Assembly: GCA_002362575.1 (NCBI GenBank)
Contig: DEUM01000007.1
Location: 1-53,894, forward strand
From: Lachnoclostridium sp. UBA3262
Lineage (GTDB): Bacteria > Bacillota > Clostridia > Lachnospirales > Lachnospiraceae
Direction: 5' to 3'
Length of the DNA stretch: 53,894 nucleotides
This document shows, piece by piece, positions 44,737 through 53,847 of the stretch (position 1 is the first letter of the stretch; the number at the start of each line of letters is the position of its first letter). The translations under genes and the position numbers were made by a program. The notes below the pieces were generated by a model. The model searched no databases. It saw only the letters and a list, made by a program, of their open reading frames with translations, and was not told where the DNA came from.

Positions 44737-47700
44737 TCACCCTCTTAAAATTTCATCAATTTGTTCAGCTTCTATTTGCTCTTTTAAATAACAAATTTGT
44801 GTTTCGATATGTTTTTTATGCTTTATCCATTTTAAACCTATAAGGTTTGGAAGCAATGATTCAAGAAACTCAATCCAGCCAGAATACATAGGTACTGCAC
44901 TACCTGACCAACTCCAAATAGTAGGCATTAATGGTATTCTTTCAAAATCTCCAAACAATGGATTATTTTCAAGAAACAGCAAAATATATTCCTTTTTTCT
45001 CTCGATTTCTAATTTCGATATGGATGAAAATAGACAATACATTTTTGTTTCATCATTGGAGAACAGTCGAATACAATGTCGAATCCACTTGTCTTGTCTT
45101 CCCAATAGATTTTGCGCATTTTGGGTTGGTAATAATAAAGACTCCAAAAAATATGGTACTGACATCTTGGGAAACCGGCAATTCTTCAATAGTTGTTCAA
45201 AAATCTTATTATATATTTCTATAAAATCGTCCAAATCAAAAAAGCAACGATGTCTTTCTTGATGGTCACTAAAAGAACCCTCATTTTTATTTATTAAATA
45301 ACCTATATATTTATCCAGTATAGAAGGTCTAACCAAATATATTTCTTTCAAAAACTGTCCGTCATAATCATGATGAGTATCATAAGACAGCATGGCACAA
45401 TAAATTTCTTCTAGCAATCCCAAATTGCAAATGAATTTTTGGATTACTTCCTGCGGTTTATTATGATAACTAATAAATAGTGAATCAAAATAAATGTGCA
45501 CTATAAAGGGTGAATATTCCATCTTAGCTAAAATAATTTTACCTCCCTTTATCAATACTTGCTCATCTATTGCATTATACTTCTCAAGAAAACTCACATC
45601 ACGCATTGAGGATGAAATAATATCTCTGTCAGAAGTATCTTCCAAAAAGTTATAAAGCTCTTGTAGATGTTTTGGGGTAATCAACTCCGACGGCAATTCA
45701 TGATAATAAGCATATAACCAGGCATTTTTCTGACCATATTCCCTGCTGGAAATAATTTGATACACTTCCGATTCAGACAATATAGAAAAAAGTATGTCTA
45801 TCAAGTGATATGGGTGTAAATTGTTTGGTGTATCTTTTTCTATGTAATACTTAATTGCATCAACGTAGCAATCTTTATTAAGAGAAATAGCATCGAAAGC
45901 AATTCCTAAGCCTTCTCCAACCTTCCAAGATGTATGATCATCATATCTAGAAATATCATTACCAACATCAATTAACTTCTTAAATGTTTCTAAATCACAA
46001 TTCGACACATATTGATCAATTGCTTGCCGTTTTAGTTGTTTGCGTTCTTCATAACCAGCCTCTTCTGTATAATTTGGCCCTTTAAGAAGCAAATATAGTT
46101 GAAAATTTTCTCCTGCAAAATATTTAGCAAATGCTGATTCACAAGAAATGTTCATACGGCCCAAAATATGCGCTATTTTGTTGGCTAAAAGACAATTTCT
46201 TAACTCTTCTGGCGGAAAATGCAACTCCAAAATTGATTCGATATATTTTAAGTCAAATTGTACAACTGGAATACTTATATCCTCGATAATGCGACCATAA
46301 GAACTAAGGACTTTTCTAGCTTTTGCTCTATACTTTTCAATTTCGCACAAAGAGGATAAGGATTCCCAAATTAGCTTTCGATATTTTTTAACACCTTCAG
46401 ATATTGCTAATGGAATTTGATATATGGTGAATGTGTTCTTTCGTCCTTCCTCTGCCGGCGAAAAATGTAATTTTAAAAATTCTTCCGCTATTTGTAAAAA
46501 AAGAGTAGCAACCGATTCTTGTTTCCAGTCATCTGAATATTCTTTCATCTTCTCAAAAAAAGTTACTTGTGTGTAAAAACCATAGTGTACAGAATCTTTA
46601 TTAATACCAAAATATAGATTAACTGCATGATAAAATTCCATATATAAATCCGGTCGCTTTAAATAATATTGAAAAAACAAATCACAAGCTGTTGGCAAAT
46701 CGGTCATATCTGCAAAACCACCAAGAATTTTAATGATATTATCTGTCACATTCTGATAGTTTTTTCCTTTCTCAGTATCAATATCACACCATCCACAAAT
46801 CACTCTTTCTTCGGATTCAATTTTATTTTGCAAAATCAAAAGTGTTTCAGTGGGATTAACACGAAAAAACACTTTAACAAATTCAAAAAAAACCGGGGAC
46901 TTTTCTGCCGCTAATTCATCCCATATTATTTTTATTTCTTTCTCAACAAAATCGCGAAGAGTTTCGTTTTTAAATATATAAAGTAATGTATTAATGGAAG
47001 ATATAGTCCGTTCTCTATAACTTTGAAAACAAGCCTTAATCATCTCCGACAAACCAAGTAGTTTTTCATCAAAAAAAACATATTTTAGCAAGTAATTTGA
47101 TAAGCATTGCTCAGAAAAACGGACCGCCTTATCATTGCAAATATCGACAATCTCCTGCTCGTGAAGCATACGGATATTTTCAATAAAATCATCTCGATTT
47201 AAACCTTTTTCCTGCAAAATCGGCAAAAATGCATCCATATGTTCTAAATGGATTGCTTCTAGAAAAGCAACTATACCAGCAGTCATACACATGTTTTTGT
47301 TGTTAAACAATTGATTATCCTCTAAGGAAGATTCATAATAATCTTTATATAATTGTGACACATCATTAATAGAAGCCAAACGCTTTGAATTGCATGCCAC
47401 TTTCCCTGCGAGTATAGCAATGCGAGCATTGCCCTCTGCAATTCTTATAATTCTTTCTTGATAGTCTTGATTTAGGATTCCCAATGAAGTTTCTAGTAAT
47501 TTCTTAATCTCGTCATCCGTAAATACATTTATGTTTATAATTTCATACGAAGTAATCTTTCGAACATCATTTATTACTTTTTGAAGAGCATAATCCCGCA
47601 CTGTAATAAGTATTTTTACATTATACCCCTCTGACTTCATACTGGCATAACGAATAACATGTTGTAATCCTGACAATTGATTTGCATCGTCAATAAAAAG

Positions 47701-48480
47701 AAAATAGTTTCCAGGTCTGTCTATAAAAAGTTTCAAGTCCTCATATATCGGTAAAGCATTACTATGAATACAGTAGATCTTTTCATTATTAGTATCTGAG
47801 TGATTTTTTACATAATGCAAAGCTAATCGGGTTTTTCCTGTACCTGCAGAACCCTTGAGTATAACAACATTCGCTTTCAGATAAGCGTCGCCAATATCTT
47901 TAAGCTCTTTTTCTCTGAATAGAAATTTAGTATCAATTGGAGCCGCCATTCTATTCGAATTATAAGTATTAATAAAATCATCATACGATTGAATTTGTTC
48001 CGTACTTATTGATATCCCCAAAAAATCACGTGAAAGATTATGATGAAAAAGATATATGTCTTCTGCAAGCTTATCAATCCCGATAATTGTAAGCTTGATT
48101 CCAATATTTTCACATAAAACTTTTACCTCATTATCTTGAAAGGGCGTAAGATTTGATGAAGTATGGCAATAAATAATTTCAGAAATTTTATCATGCGGAA
48201 CGCCAGTCTTTGATGTGTCAAGGCATTTTTTAAGGTCATCCTTAATTTTTACAAATAAGCTCGTCCTTTGAGTTGTATATTCTACAAAAACATACTTTCC
48301 ATTTGATGCAATAAAATAAGTATCTGGTGTCCCTAGAGTGGTCTTTCGTGTACCTGCTTCTCCACCAAGAGATACTATATTAGGGTAGCCAATTTTATAT
48401 AAATAGGAATCACAAAGATTTTGAAATGACCCTGCGTCCAGTTGGAGTATTTTTTGTTTGATACTTTCAATATTAGCCAT
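44737..48480 (-). CDS. Large STAND-like P-loop NTPase with N-terminal nuclease-like domain
   Basis: About 1247 residues from ATG 48480 (GGAGGTG before it). Residues 1-130 resemble a restriction-endonuclease-like fold ('LGTPDTYFIASNGKYVFVEY' gives PD...E, but the usual catalytic Lys is Thr). A P-loop NTPase follows: Walker A 'LKGSAGTGKTRLALHYVK' (about 209-216), Walker B 'YFLFIDDANQL' and arginine motif 'ILITVRDYAL'. The last ~750 residues are helical-repeat-like and probably form the sensor. Architecture is effector-NTPase-sensor, as in Avs-type defence proteins. I do not recognise an exact named family; a defence role is inferred from architecture and neighbours. Confidence 0.8.
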   Translation of the reverse strand: MANIESIKQKILQLDAGSFQNLCDSYLYKIGYPNIVSLGGEAGTRKTTLGTPDTYFIASNGKYVFVEYTTQRTSLFVKIKDDLKKCLDTSKTGVPHDKISEIIYCHTSSNLTPFQDNEVKVLCENIGIKLTIIGIDKLAEDIYLFHHNLSRDFLGISISTEQIQSYDDFINTYNSNRMAAPIDTKFLFREKELKDIGDAYLKANVVILKGSAGTGKTRLALHYVKNHSDTNNEKIYCIHSNALPIYEDLKLFIDRPGNYFLFIDDANQLSGLQHVIRYASMKSEGYNVKILITVRDYALQKVINDVRKITSYEIININVFTDDEIKKLLETSLGILNQDYQERIIRIAEGNARIAILAGKVACNSKRLASINDVSQLYKDYYESSLEDNQLFNNKNMCMTAGIVAFLEAIHLEHMDAFLPILQEKGLNRDDFIENIRMLHEQEIVDICNDKAVRFSEQCLSNYLLKYVFFDEKLLGLSEMIKACFQSYRERTISSINTLLYIFKNETLRDFVEKEIKIIWDELAAEKSPVFFEFVKVFFRVNPTETLLILQNKIESEERVICGWCDIDTEKGKNYQNVTDNIIKILGGFADMTDLPTACDLFFQYYLKRPDLYMEFYHAVNLYFGINKDSVHYGFYTQVTFFEKMKEYSDDWKQESVATLFLQIAEEFLKLHFSPAEEGRKNTFTIYQIPLAISEGVKKYRKLIWESLSSLCEIEKYRAKARKVLSSYGRIIEDISIPVVQFDLKYIESILELHFPPEELRNCLLANKIAHILGRMNISCESAFAKYFAGENFQLYLLLKGPNYTEEAGYEERKQLKRQAIDQYVSNCDLETFKKLIDVGNDISRYDDHTSWKVGEGLGIAFDAISLNKDCYVDAIKYYIEKDTPNNLHPYHLIDILFSILSESEVYQIISSREYGQKNAWLYAYYHELPSELITPKHLQELYNFLEDTSDRDIISSSMRDVSFLEKYNAIDEQVLIKGGKIILAKMEYSPFIVHIYFDSLFISYHNKPQEVIQKFICNLGLLEEIYCAMLSYDTHHDYDGQFLKEIYLVRPSILDKYIGYLINKNEGSFSDHQERHRCFFDLDDFIEIYNKIFEQLLKNCRFPKMSVPYFLESLLLPTQNAQNLLGRQDKWIRHCIRLFSNDETKMYCLFSSISKLEIERKKEYILLFLENNPLFGDFERIPLMPTIWSWSGSAVPMYSGWIEFLESLLPNLIGLKWIKHKKHIETQICYLKEQIEAEQIDEILRG

Positions 48481-48517
48481 AATCAACACCTCCACTATTT
48501 GAAATTCTTTTGTCCCA

Positions 48518-48880
48518 CTAAATCATCTTAAAATATATTAATGCATCTTCAATTGCCTGTTCCTCTTTCGGTGGCACTTGTGGAGCTTTTGATTTCTTTT
48601 CCACTAAATTATAATTGATTCGTTCTATCAGTCCATGTTTCCTTTTTAACTTGTGCTATATATATTGTGACACTTTAAATCCTGCCTTATCTAACACATA
48701 TTGCTTTATTTCATCATAGGTGGCTTTACTCTCCGCCTTCGCCAAATCCATCTCATCCATATCCAACTCCACCTCAATGATACTTGACATTAAGTTTGGA
48801 CAGCAAGCATACCCCCTCCACATGTGCCGTTTTGCAAAGATAAACACATTTTTTCCGTGTCGTTTTGCATATTCGAACAC
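48518..48880 (-). pseudogene. Decayed C-terminal segment of an rRNA (uracil-5-)-methyltransferase-type protein
   Basis: The minus strand reads 'IIEVELDMDEMDLAKAESKA' and 'TYDEIKQYVLDKAGFKVS', then stops at 48656. After slips in the TATATATAT and AAAAAGG tracts it continues 'RKHGLIERINYNLVEKKSKA' to '...EDALIYFKMI' and a stop at 48518. This matches the C-terminal extension seen on RumA/RlmD-like proteins of clostridial mobile elements. Two frameshifts and the missing methyltransferase core make it a pseudogene. Confidence 0.6.
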
Positions 48881-48963
48881 ACATCCGTGGTCAAATCCCC
48901 TATGCCTTCCGTTTCCAATTCATCATCCACTGCATTATTCAAAAAGTCATTATGAGTGTTCAT
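48790..48963 (-). CDS. Possible small protein after the recombinase (57 aa)
   Basis: ATG 48963 lies 35 bp after the recombinase stop, behind GAGGGAA. The product begins MNTHNDFLNNAVDDELETE and ends with Cys-rich 'LQNGTCGGGMLAVQT'. It overlaps the pseudogene in another frame. I recognise no family. Its position and ribosome site make it plausible, nothing more. Confidence 0.4.
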   Translation of the reverse strand: MNTHNDFLNNAVDDELETEGIGDLTTDVCSNMQNDTEKMCLSLQNGTCGGGMLAVQT

Positions 48964-48997
48964 TTCCCTCAGTCCTTTCTTTTTAACAATGCCAAAA

Positions 48998-50686
48998 CTA
49001 AACAACTTTCTTATTCAAATTTTTATACCTGTTCCTTGCATCTGACACAACTCTATCCTCCATCCCTTTTAGCACAAATGTCAGCTTGTACGGATCAACG
49101 GTGCCATCCTCATTAATATCTCCTACAATTACTTTATCCACAATGCTCTCAAAAACCACCCGGTCAAATTTGTCCAACATATCTGCCTCTGCAATACAGG
49201 TGCGAATTTCCCTCATCCTCTGACTGATATGCTGCTGTGCCTCCACATTGGCAGAATACAGGGCACGTTCCCCTTTTGCCTGATTAATTTTTCGTGTCAG
49301 TTCATTATACTTCGCATCGTATGCCTCTTTTGTAATTTTATCATCCAAGAGCATATCGGTCAATTTCTTTCTTTTGGATTCCATAGAACTGAGTGATTTA
49401 TCCAGCCTTTGCAGTTTAACCGCACTCTCATCATCAGATAAGGTTTCTTCCACAGAACGGATAACAGAATCCAGCACATCATCAAAATTATCTGCCAGCA
49501 GATGAAACATCTCCAGAAAGGCATTTTCAATGATTGCTTCATCAATCGACTTGCTGTGTGGGCAGTTCTCAATGCCAAAATTGGTTGCAGTCCGACATTT
49601 CCACACTGGTTTTGTCTGCGTTGTAGTCTTATTATGGGCACGCCTTGTCATATACTTTCCACAAAACCCACACTCACACATGCTGCTGAAGGCATATTTC
49701 CTGCTGTACTTCTTTCTTGTTCCCGGTACTGACATGGTACTCCTGCGGTAACGGCTCTTTTTAATCTCCTGTGCCGCATCCCATATTTCAGGCGAAACAA
49801 CGGGCTCATGATGTTCCTTGATATAATACTGCTCTTCCTCTCCCATATTTTCCAGCCTGCGTTTAGAAATCGGATCTACCGTAAATGTTTTTCCCAGCAG
49901 AAGGTCTCCTTTGTATTTTTCATTATTGATAATCGAACGTATTCCACTGTCTGTCCACTTCGCCTCCCCTTTTTTGTTTTTCCTCCCAAGTCTGGTCAGC
50001 TCCTTTGCAATGGTTGGTGCTCCATATCCACTAAGATACATGTCAAATATTTCACGGACCACCTCTGCCTCTTCCGGATTAATCGTAATCGACTTGTCTT
50101 CCGGGTGGTAATCATAACCGAGACAGCCATTGAACCCCATCAATTCTCCCCGTTTCATCTTCATCTTGATGCCCAGTTTTACATTAGCAGATAATGATTC
50201 CACCTCATTCTGCGCAAGGGTAGAAAGCAATGCTAACGCCATCTCACTTTCCATGGAAAGCGTGTTGATATTTTCTTTTTCAAAAATAACCGCAATCCCT
50301 TTGCCCTTGAGCATACGGACATATTGAAGGGTATCTACCAGATTACGGGAAAATCTGGAGATAGACTTCGTGAGAATGACATCAACCATGCCTGCCATGC
50401 AATCGTTAATCATTTTCAGAAAACCGTCTCTTTTGACCGTTTTAGTTCCGGTAATTGCTTCATCTGCATAGATACCAACCATCACCCACTCTTTGTTTTT
50501 GGAAATCTTGTCCTGATAATACTCTTTTTGCGACTGGAAACTCTGTAGCTGTTCCTCCCCATCCGTGCTTACCCGCACATAGGCAGCCACCCGTTTCCGG
50601 TCAATGGAAAGCCCATTGCCAATCATATTCCTGCGTCTGGTCCCATTCCCCTCTACCGCCTTGATAACTTCCACTTCTCCTGCCAT
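48998..50686 (-). CDS. Large serine recombinase
   Basis: 562 residues. The resolvase catalytic domain opens with 'RVAAYVRVSTDGEEQLQSFQ' (Ser nucleophile) and 'TKSISRFSRNLVDTLQYV'. A recombinase domain ('SGYGAPTIAKELTRLGRKNK'), a zinc ribbon ('CECGFCGKYMTRRAHN', 'CRTATNFGIENCPHS') and a C-terminal coiled coil follow. Such proteins integrate and excise mobile elements through short att sites. RBS AAGGAAGGAGG. A small SHOCT-like gene lies upstream on the same strand. Confidence 0.93.
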   Translation of the reverse strand: MAGEVEVIKAVEGNGTRRRNMIGNGLSIDRKRVAAYVRVSTDGEEQLQSFQSQKEYYQDKISKNKEWVMVGIYADEAITGTKTVKRDGFLKMINDCMAGMVDVILTKSISRFSRNLVDTLQYVRMLKGKGIAVIFEKENINTLSMESEMALALLSTLAQNEVESLSANVKLGIKMKMKRGELMGFNGCLGYDYHPEDKSITINPEEAEVVREIFDMYLSGYGAPTIAKELTRLGRKNKKGEAKWTDSGIRSIINNEKYKGDLLLGKTFTVDPISKRRLENMGEEEQYYIKEHHEPVVSPEIWDAAQEIKKSRYRRSTMSVPGTRKKYSRKYAFSSMCECGFCGKYMTRRAHNKTTTQTKPVWKCRTATNFGIENCPHSKSIDEAIIENAFLEMFHLLADNFDDVLDSVIRSVEETLSDDESAVKLQRLDKSLSSMESKRKKLTDMLLDDKITKEAYDAKYNELTRKINQAKGERALYSANVEAQQHISQRMREIRTCIAEADMLDKFDRVVFESIVDKVIVGDINEDGTVDPYKLTFVLKGMEDRVVSDARNRYKNLNKKVV

Positions 50687-50817
50687 ACCTGTTCCTCCTT
50701 CCTTTGGATATATATTTTAGAAACTCTCTGTTTCTGATTTCACCATACCGCCATAATGAAATATTAACCAATGTACAAAATGAAGTTTTAAATTTTTTGT
50801 ATTTATTATATAAAGAA

Positions 50818-50958
50818 TTATACAGCCTCAAAGGTAACTATCCCATGTTCCCGCATAATTCTGTTTTTGACCTTTGTATATTCATCTTCATTTAATAAGC
50901 CCAATGCGTATATTCTTCCAAGAACCGCCAGCTTTTTTGCCAATCTTAAAGCATCCAA
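50818..50958 (-). CDS. Small SHOCT-like protein of the recombinase module (46 aa)
   Basis: TTG start at 50958 behind AGGAG. The product begins MDALRLAKKLAVLGRIYALG and ends 'MREHGIVTFEAV'. Its helix-turn-helix-like 'GLLNEDEYTKVKNRI' resembles the SHOCT pattern of small proteins carried with serine recombinases. It is transcribed toward the recombinase gene 131 bp downstream. Confidence 0.6.
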   Translation of the reverse strand: MDALRLAKKLAVLGRIYALGLLNEDEYTKVKNRIMREHGIVTFEAV

Positions 50959-51118
50959 AATATTCTCCTGCCTCTCCTTCCTTCTTTTTCAAGCAACAGA
51001 CCACCAAATTCGATATAAACAAATCCTATACACGTTGCAATGCGGCTGTCTTTTTAGCTTGTAAGACTATTTTACATGCAGCATACAGAAATAAAAAGAT
51101 AACAGTTCGGACACTTTA

Positions 51119-51149
51119 GTGACCGTGGCACGGTCACCTCTTATTTTTT
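51119..51149. terminator. Near-perfect hairpin with T-run
   Basis: GTGACCGTG-G-CACGGTCAC (51119-51137) is followed on the plus strand by CTCTTATTTTTT. It could be a terminator for a plus-strand transcript, or a recombination landmark at the island edge. From 50959 to 51232 I see no other gene. Confidence 0.5.
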
Positions 51150-51232
51150 AAAAAGGATCAATTTCTTTTAGAAAATCATAAACTGCATACTTTTCTACTT
51201 GCAGCGTATACTACTAAATAGCTGGATTCTAT

Positions 51233-51261
51233 TTGACAAAATGCCAAATTTGTTGTATAGT
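51233..51261 (+). promoter_or_regulatory. Strong promoter of the Abi-linked RNA
   Basis: TTGACA (51233-51238) and TATAGT (51256-51261) with an exact 17-bp spacer; transcription would begin near 51268, just before the structured RNA. Confidence 0.8.
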
Positions 51262-51267
51262 AATACC

Positions 51268-51336
51268 AGTGAATGAGTTACGGAAACTTGAGAAGCCCGT
51301 AACCCGGGCGGCTCCTGCGGGGGCCGTTTCGTTTTT
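51268..51336 (+). ncRNA. Structured small RNA or attenuator upstream of the Abi gene
   Basis: Two stems: GTTACGG (51277-51283) with CCGTAAC (51297-51303), and GC-rich CGGCTCC (51309-51315) with GGGGCCG (51320-51326), followed by TTTCGTTTTT. The second stem is an intrinsic terminator, so most transcripts should be ~70-nt RNAs; read-through would make abi mRNA. The ribosome site AAGGAG lies right after the T-run. Confidence 0.75.
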
Positions 51337-51348
51337 AAGGAGATTTTT

Positions 51349-52272
51349 ATGGCATCAAACAGAACTACTTTCATGGATTATAAGGCTCAAATCCAACATT
51401 TAAAGAACAAGAATTTAATCATTGAGGACGACAACCTTGCTATTCATATTCTAAGCAAAATTGGTTATTATGGACTTATCAATGGATACAAAGAAGTCTT
51501 CAAAGATAGCACAACCAACCGTTACATATCTGATACTACATTCGATGACATTTATCAAATGTATCTTTTTGATGCTGATTTGCGAGAAGTTTTTTTGAAA
51601 TATATTTTAATTGTCGAAAAAAACATTAAGTCCTCTATCTCATACCACTTTTCAAATTTATATGGAAATAGTATGAATGATTACCAAAATTCTGCCAATT
51701 ATGATTATGGTAAACGTCAAAATCAAGTACGCATTTTATTCAAAAAAATAAATCAAAAGATATATGGGAAAAATGCATCCCCACAGATAAAACACCATTT
51801 ATCATTATACCAAGATGTTCCTCTTTGGGTATTAACCACTGATCTGACTCTCGGTGAAACCACTTCTATGTATCGCTATCTAAAAGGTCATTGCAAAACT
51901 TTAGTATGCAATGATTTCCATCAAATCGGACGTGCTGAATTAGGTAAAATGTTGGTCATACTAACCAAAACACGTAATATCTGCGCCCACGGAAACCGTC
52001 TTTTTAATGTTCGGCATGGTAACGCAATTATGGACTGTAGTGCCCATAAAAAACTACGGATTTCTAAAACCGGTTCTCTATATAACTACGGCAAATCTGA
52101 TTTGTTTGCAACCGTAATTTCATTAAAATACCTGCTTGATACGGCAGATTTCCGAATGTTCTACTATGATTTAAAGAAAATCATAAAAAAATACAATCCA
52201 TCGTCAGACACCCTTAATATAATGGGGTTCCCAATAAATTGGATGTCGATTTTACGAATTAAAGTGTATTGA
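51349..52272 (+). CDS. Abi_2/AbiF-type abortive-infection family protein
   Basis: 307 residues. 'YKAQIQHLKNKNLIIEDDNL' and 'IGYYGLINGYKEVF' form the N-terminal Abi_2 region; the HEPN-like RNase motif is 'KTRNICAHGNRLFN' (R-N-x-x-x-H). The protein probably cleaves or binds RNA and halts growth on phage infection. It is produced from a transcript that first passes a terminator-like hairpin, so the upstream RNA may act as antitoxin or regulator. RBS AAGGAG at 51338-51342. Confidence 0.88.
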   Translation: MASNRTTFMDYKAQIQHLKNKNLIIEDDNLAIHILSKIGYYGLINGYKEVFKDSTTNRYISDTTFDDIYQMYLFDADLREVFLKYILIVEKNIKSSISYHFSNLYGNSMNDYQNSANYDYGKRQNQVRILFKKINQKIYGKNASPQIKHHLSLYQDVPLWVLTTDLTLGETTSMYRYLKGHCKTLVCNDFHQIGRAELGKMLVILTKTRNICAHGNRLFNVRHGNAIMDCSAHKKLRISKTGSLYNYGKSDLFATVISLKYLLDTADFRMFYYDLKKIIKKYNPSSDTLNIMGFPINWMSILRIKVY

Positions 52273-52689
52273 CGCTAATCAGTTTCTCCATTCCAAATAA
52301 AATATGAAACTGCTTGTGGCAACTTCACTATTTATTTGTAGCCATTTCCTTTACAACCTTGACTTGATATACAAAATTATCTCAATCAATGATTTATACC
52401 TTATCCTGTTTTCCCTTTAAGGTAACTCACTCCCCCAACAATTACATCACAGAACCTTGGTGTCTGAGATTTTGTGCTACGGAAATTTTATCCATATTTA
52501 AAAATTCAAATCCTTTGAATCAGCTCGCCTATTTTTTCCATTGCATCATCCTTTAGTCCATATATTTTTAATTTTAGAAACAAGTTATCTACCACTTGCC
52601 TATCCATCCACATACCATTGTGCTGTAAAAGCAAACTCAGCATCTGTTTTCAACAAACGCTCGTAGCTTTTTCTATCAATCGCATAGGT
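52273..52689. other. Non-coding or decayed stretch
   Basis: The minus strand reads 'IDRKSYERLLKTDAEFAFTA' with a stop soon after, and a separate 45-codon frame (52506-52643, begins MLSLLLQHNGMWMDRQ) without ribosome site. These look like broken pieces of genes. No promoter or hairpin of note. Confidence 0.4.
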
Positions 52690-53847
52690 TTAATTTTTAC
52701 TTAATGAATGCCTTTTGAAAGAGATCGGATACACATAGAACTTCTCAGAATACAAGAAAGTTCCTTCCGCCTCCATTATTCCAAGCTGTATTGCTCTTAC
52801 CTTGGCTTCATATCTGGAAACACCAAATAACTCCGCTACCTTTTCTAACGCAGTCTCCAAATGTTCTCCTTGGTAAAACACCGGTGAAAAGTTATCATCA
52901 TAGCAGTCCTGAAGAGCATCCAAAAATATAGTTCTCGGCATCACAATTCTCGGTGCCAGGTTATTGGCCTGCCATTCTGCCCACCATATCGCTTTTTGTA
53001 TTCCTGTCATATCTTCTGATGGTATTTCAGGCACAACCTCGCATGATAACTGATTGGCGTTTTCATCAAGCAAGGCAAGTATCTCAAAAAATTTCTGATG
53101 TAATTCCCAATGTACCAATTCATGAGCAATAGTATTTAATGCACTACCGAAGTTTCCTAAGAAGTGGTGATTTTTATTCACAACCATAGTTCCGGCCGGA
53201 ACATTACCTTCTAGTTCTGTTTTAGGCAACGGATAATAATTGCACCAATATTTTATTGTTGTTGGTTTAAAGTACATGCGCCCAAATACATTGTCCGGGA
53301 GAGTTGACTCCACTGCCTGAATTCCCATTTTACGCATAATATGGTCATAAGGAAGTTGCCATTCATTGTAAATGGCATCCAAACAGTAACGTTCAAAAAA
53401 GTCATCTGCTATATCTTCAAGGTCATCAGTGCTTATGTATGGAATCATATATGCATCCAAAGCGTCTTCTGGATCAAACTCTCCATAGTAATTTTCTTCT
53501 GTTCTAAATACTTTTACATCGTGAAGACCTTGATGGAGTTCTGCTGTTACATGCACAATAAACCATCTGGTTTTTCGACCAGCTTCTATTGCTTTTGTGC
53601 CCAGACTCATTTCGACAATATCCGCCGCAGTTCTTACTTCCATGCGAAGCAAGTCACCAATGCCATCCTCATGGCATACAAGTGACTTCACCTCAATATT
53701 TTCAACTTTCTGGTCTGCGATAGACAGGACATTGATTCCATGAAATCCTATCCCATCATGATGTTTATTGACAAAGGCCTGAATTGCCTCTGCTAGCATA
53801 TCGGAATATTTATCTTGAAAATAGCTCTTGAAATCTGTATAAGCCAT
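52690..53847 (-). CDS. ImmA/IrrE-family metallopeptidase-like protein
   Basis: 385 residues from ATG 53847 (GGAGGTGA before it). The zinc motif HExxH is in 'IAHELVHWELHQKF' with downstream acidic residues in 'WWAEWQANNLAPRIVMP' as the probable third ligand. ImmA proteases cut repressors on DNA damage and free mobile elements. The N-terminal ~200 residues are an additional domain of unknown role. It sits at the edge of the second accessory island. No XRE partner is visible before the window ends. Confidence 0.85.
   Translation of the reverse strand: MAYTDFKSYFQDKYSDMLAEAIQAFVNKHHDGIGFHGINVLSIADQKVENIEVKSLVCHEDGIGDLLRMEVRTAADIVEMSLGTKAIEAGRKTRWFIVHVTAELHQGLHDVKVFRTEENYYGEFDPEDALDAYMIPYISTDDLEDIADDFFERYCLDAIYNEWQLPYDHIMRKMGIQAVESTLPDNVFGRMYFKPTTIKYWCNYYPLPKTELEGNVPAGTMVVNKNHHFLGNFGSALNTIAHELVHWELHQKFFEILALLDENANQLSCEVVPEIPSEDMTGIQKAIWWAEWQANNLAPRIVMPRTIFLDALQDCYDDNFSPVFYQGEHLETALEKVAELFGVSRYEAKVRAIQLGIMEAEGTFLYSEKFYVYPISFKRHSLSKN

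Noticed and set aside
52506..52643. 45-codon minus-strand frame
   Set aside because: No ribosome site and no recognisable family; kept only as a note in the gap description.
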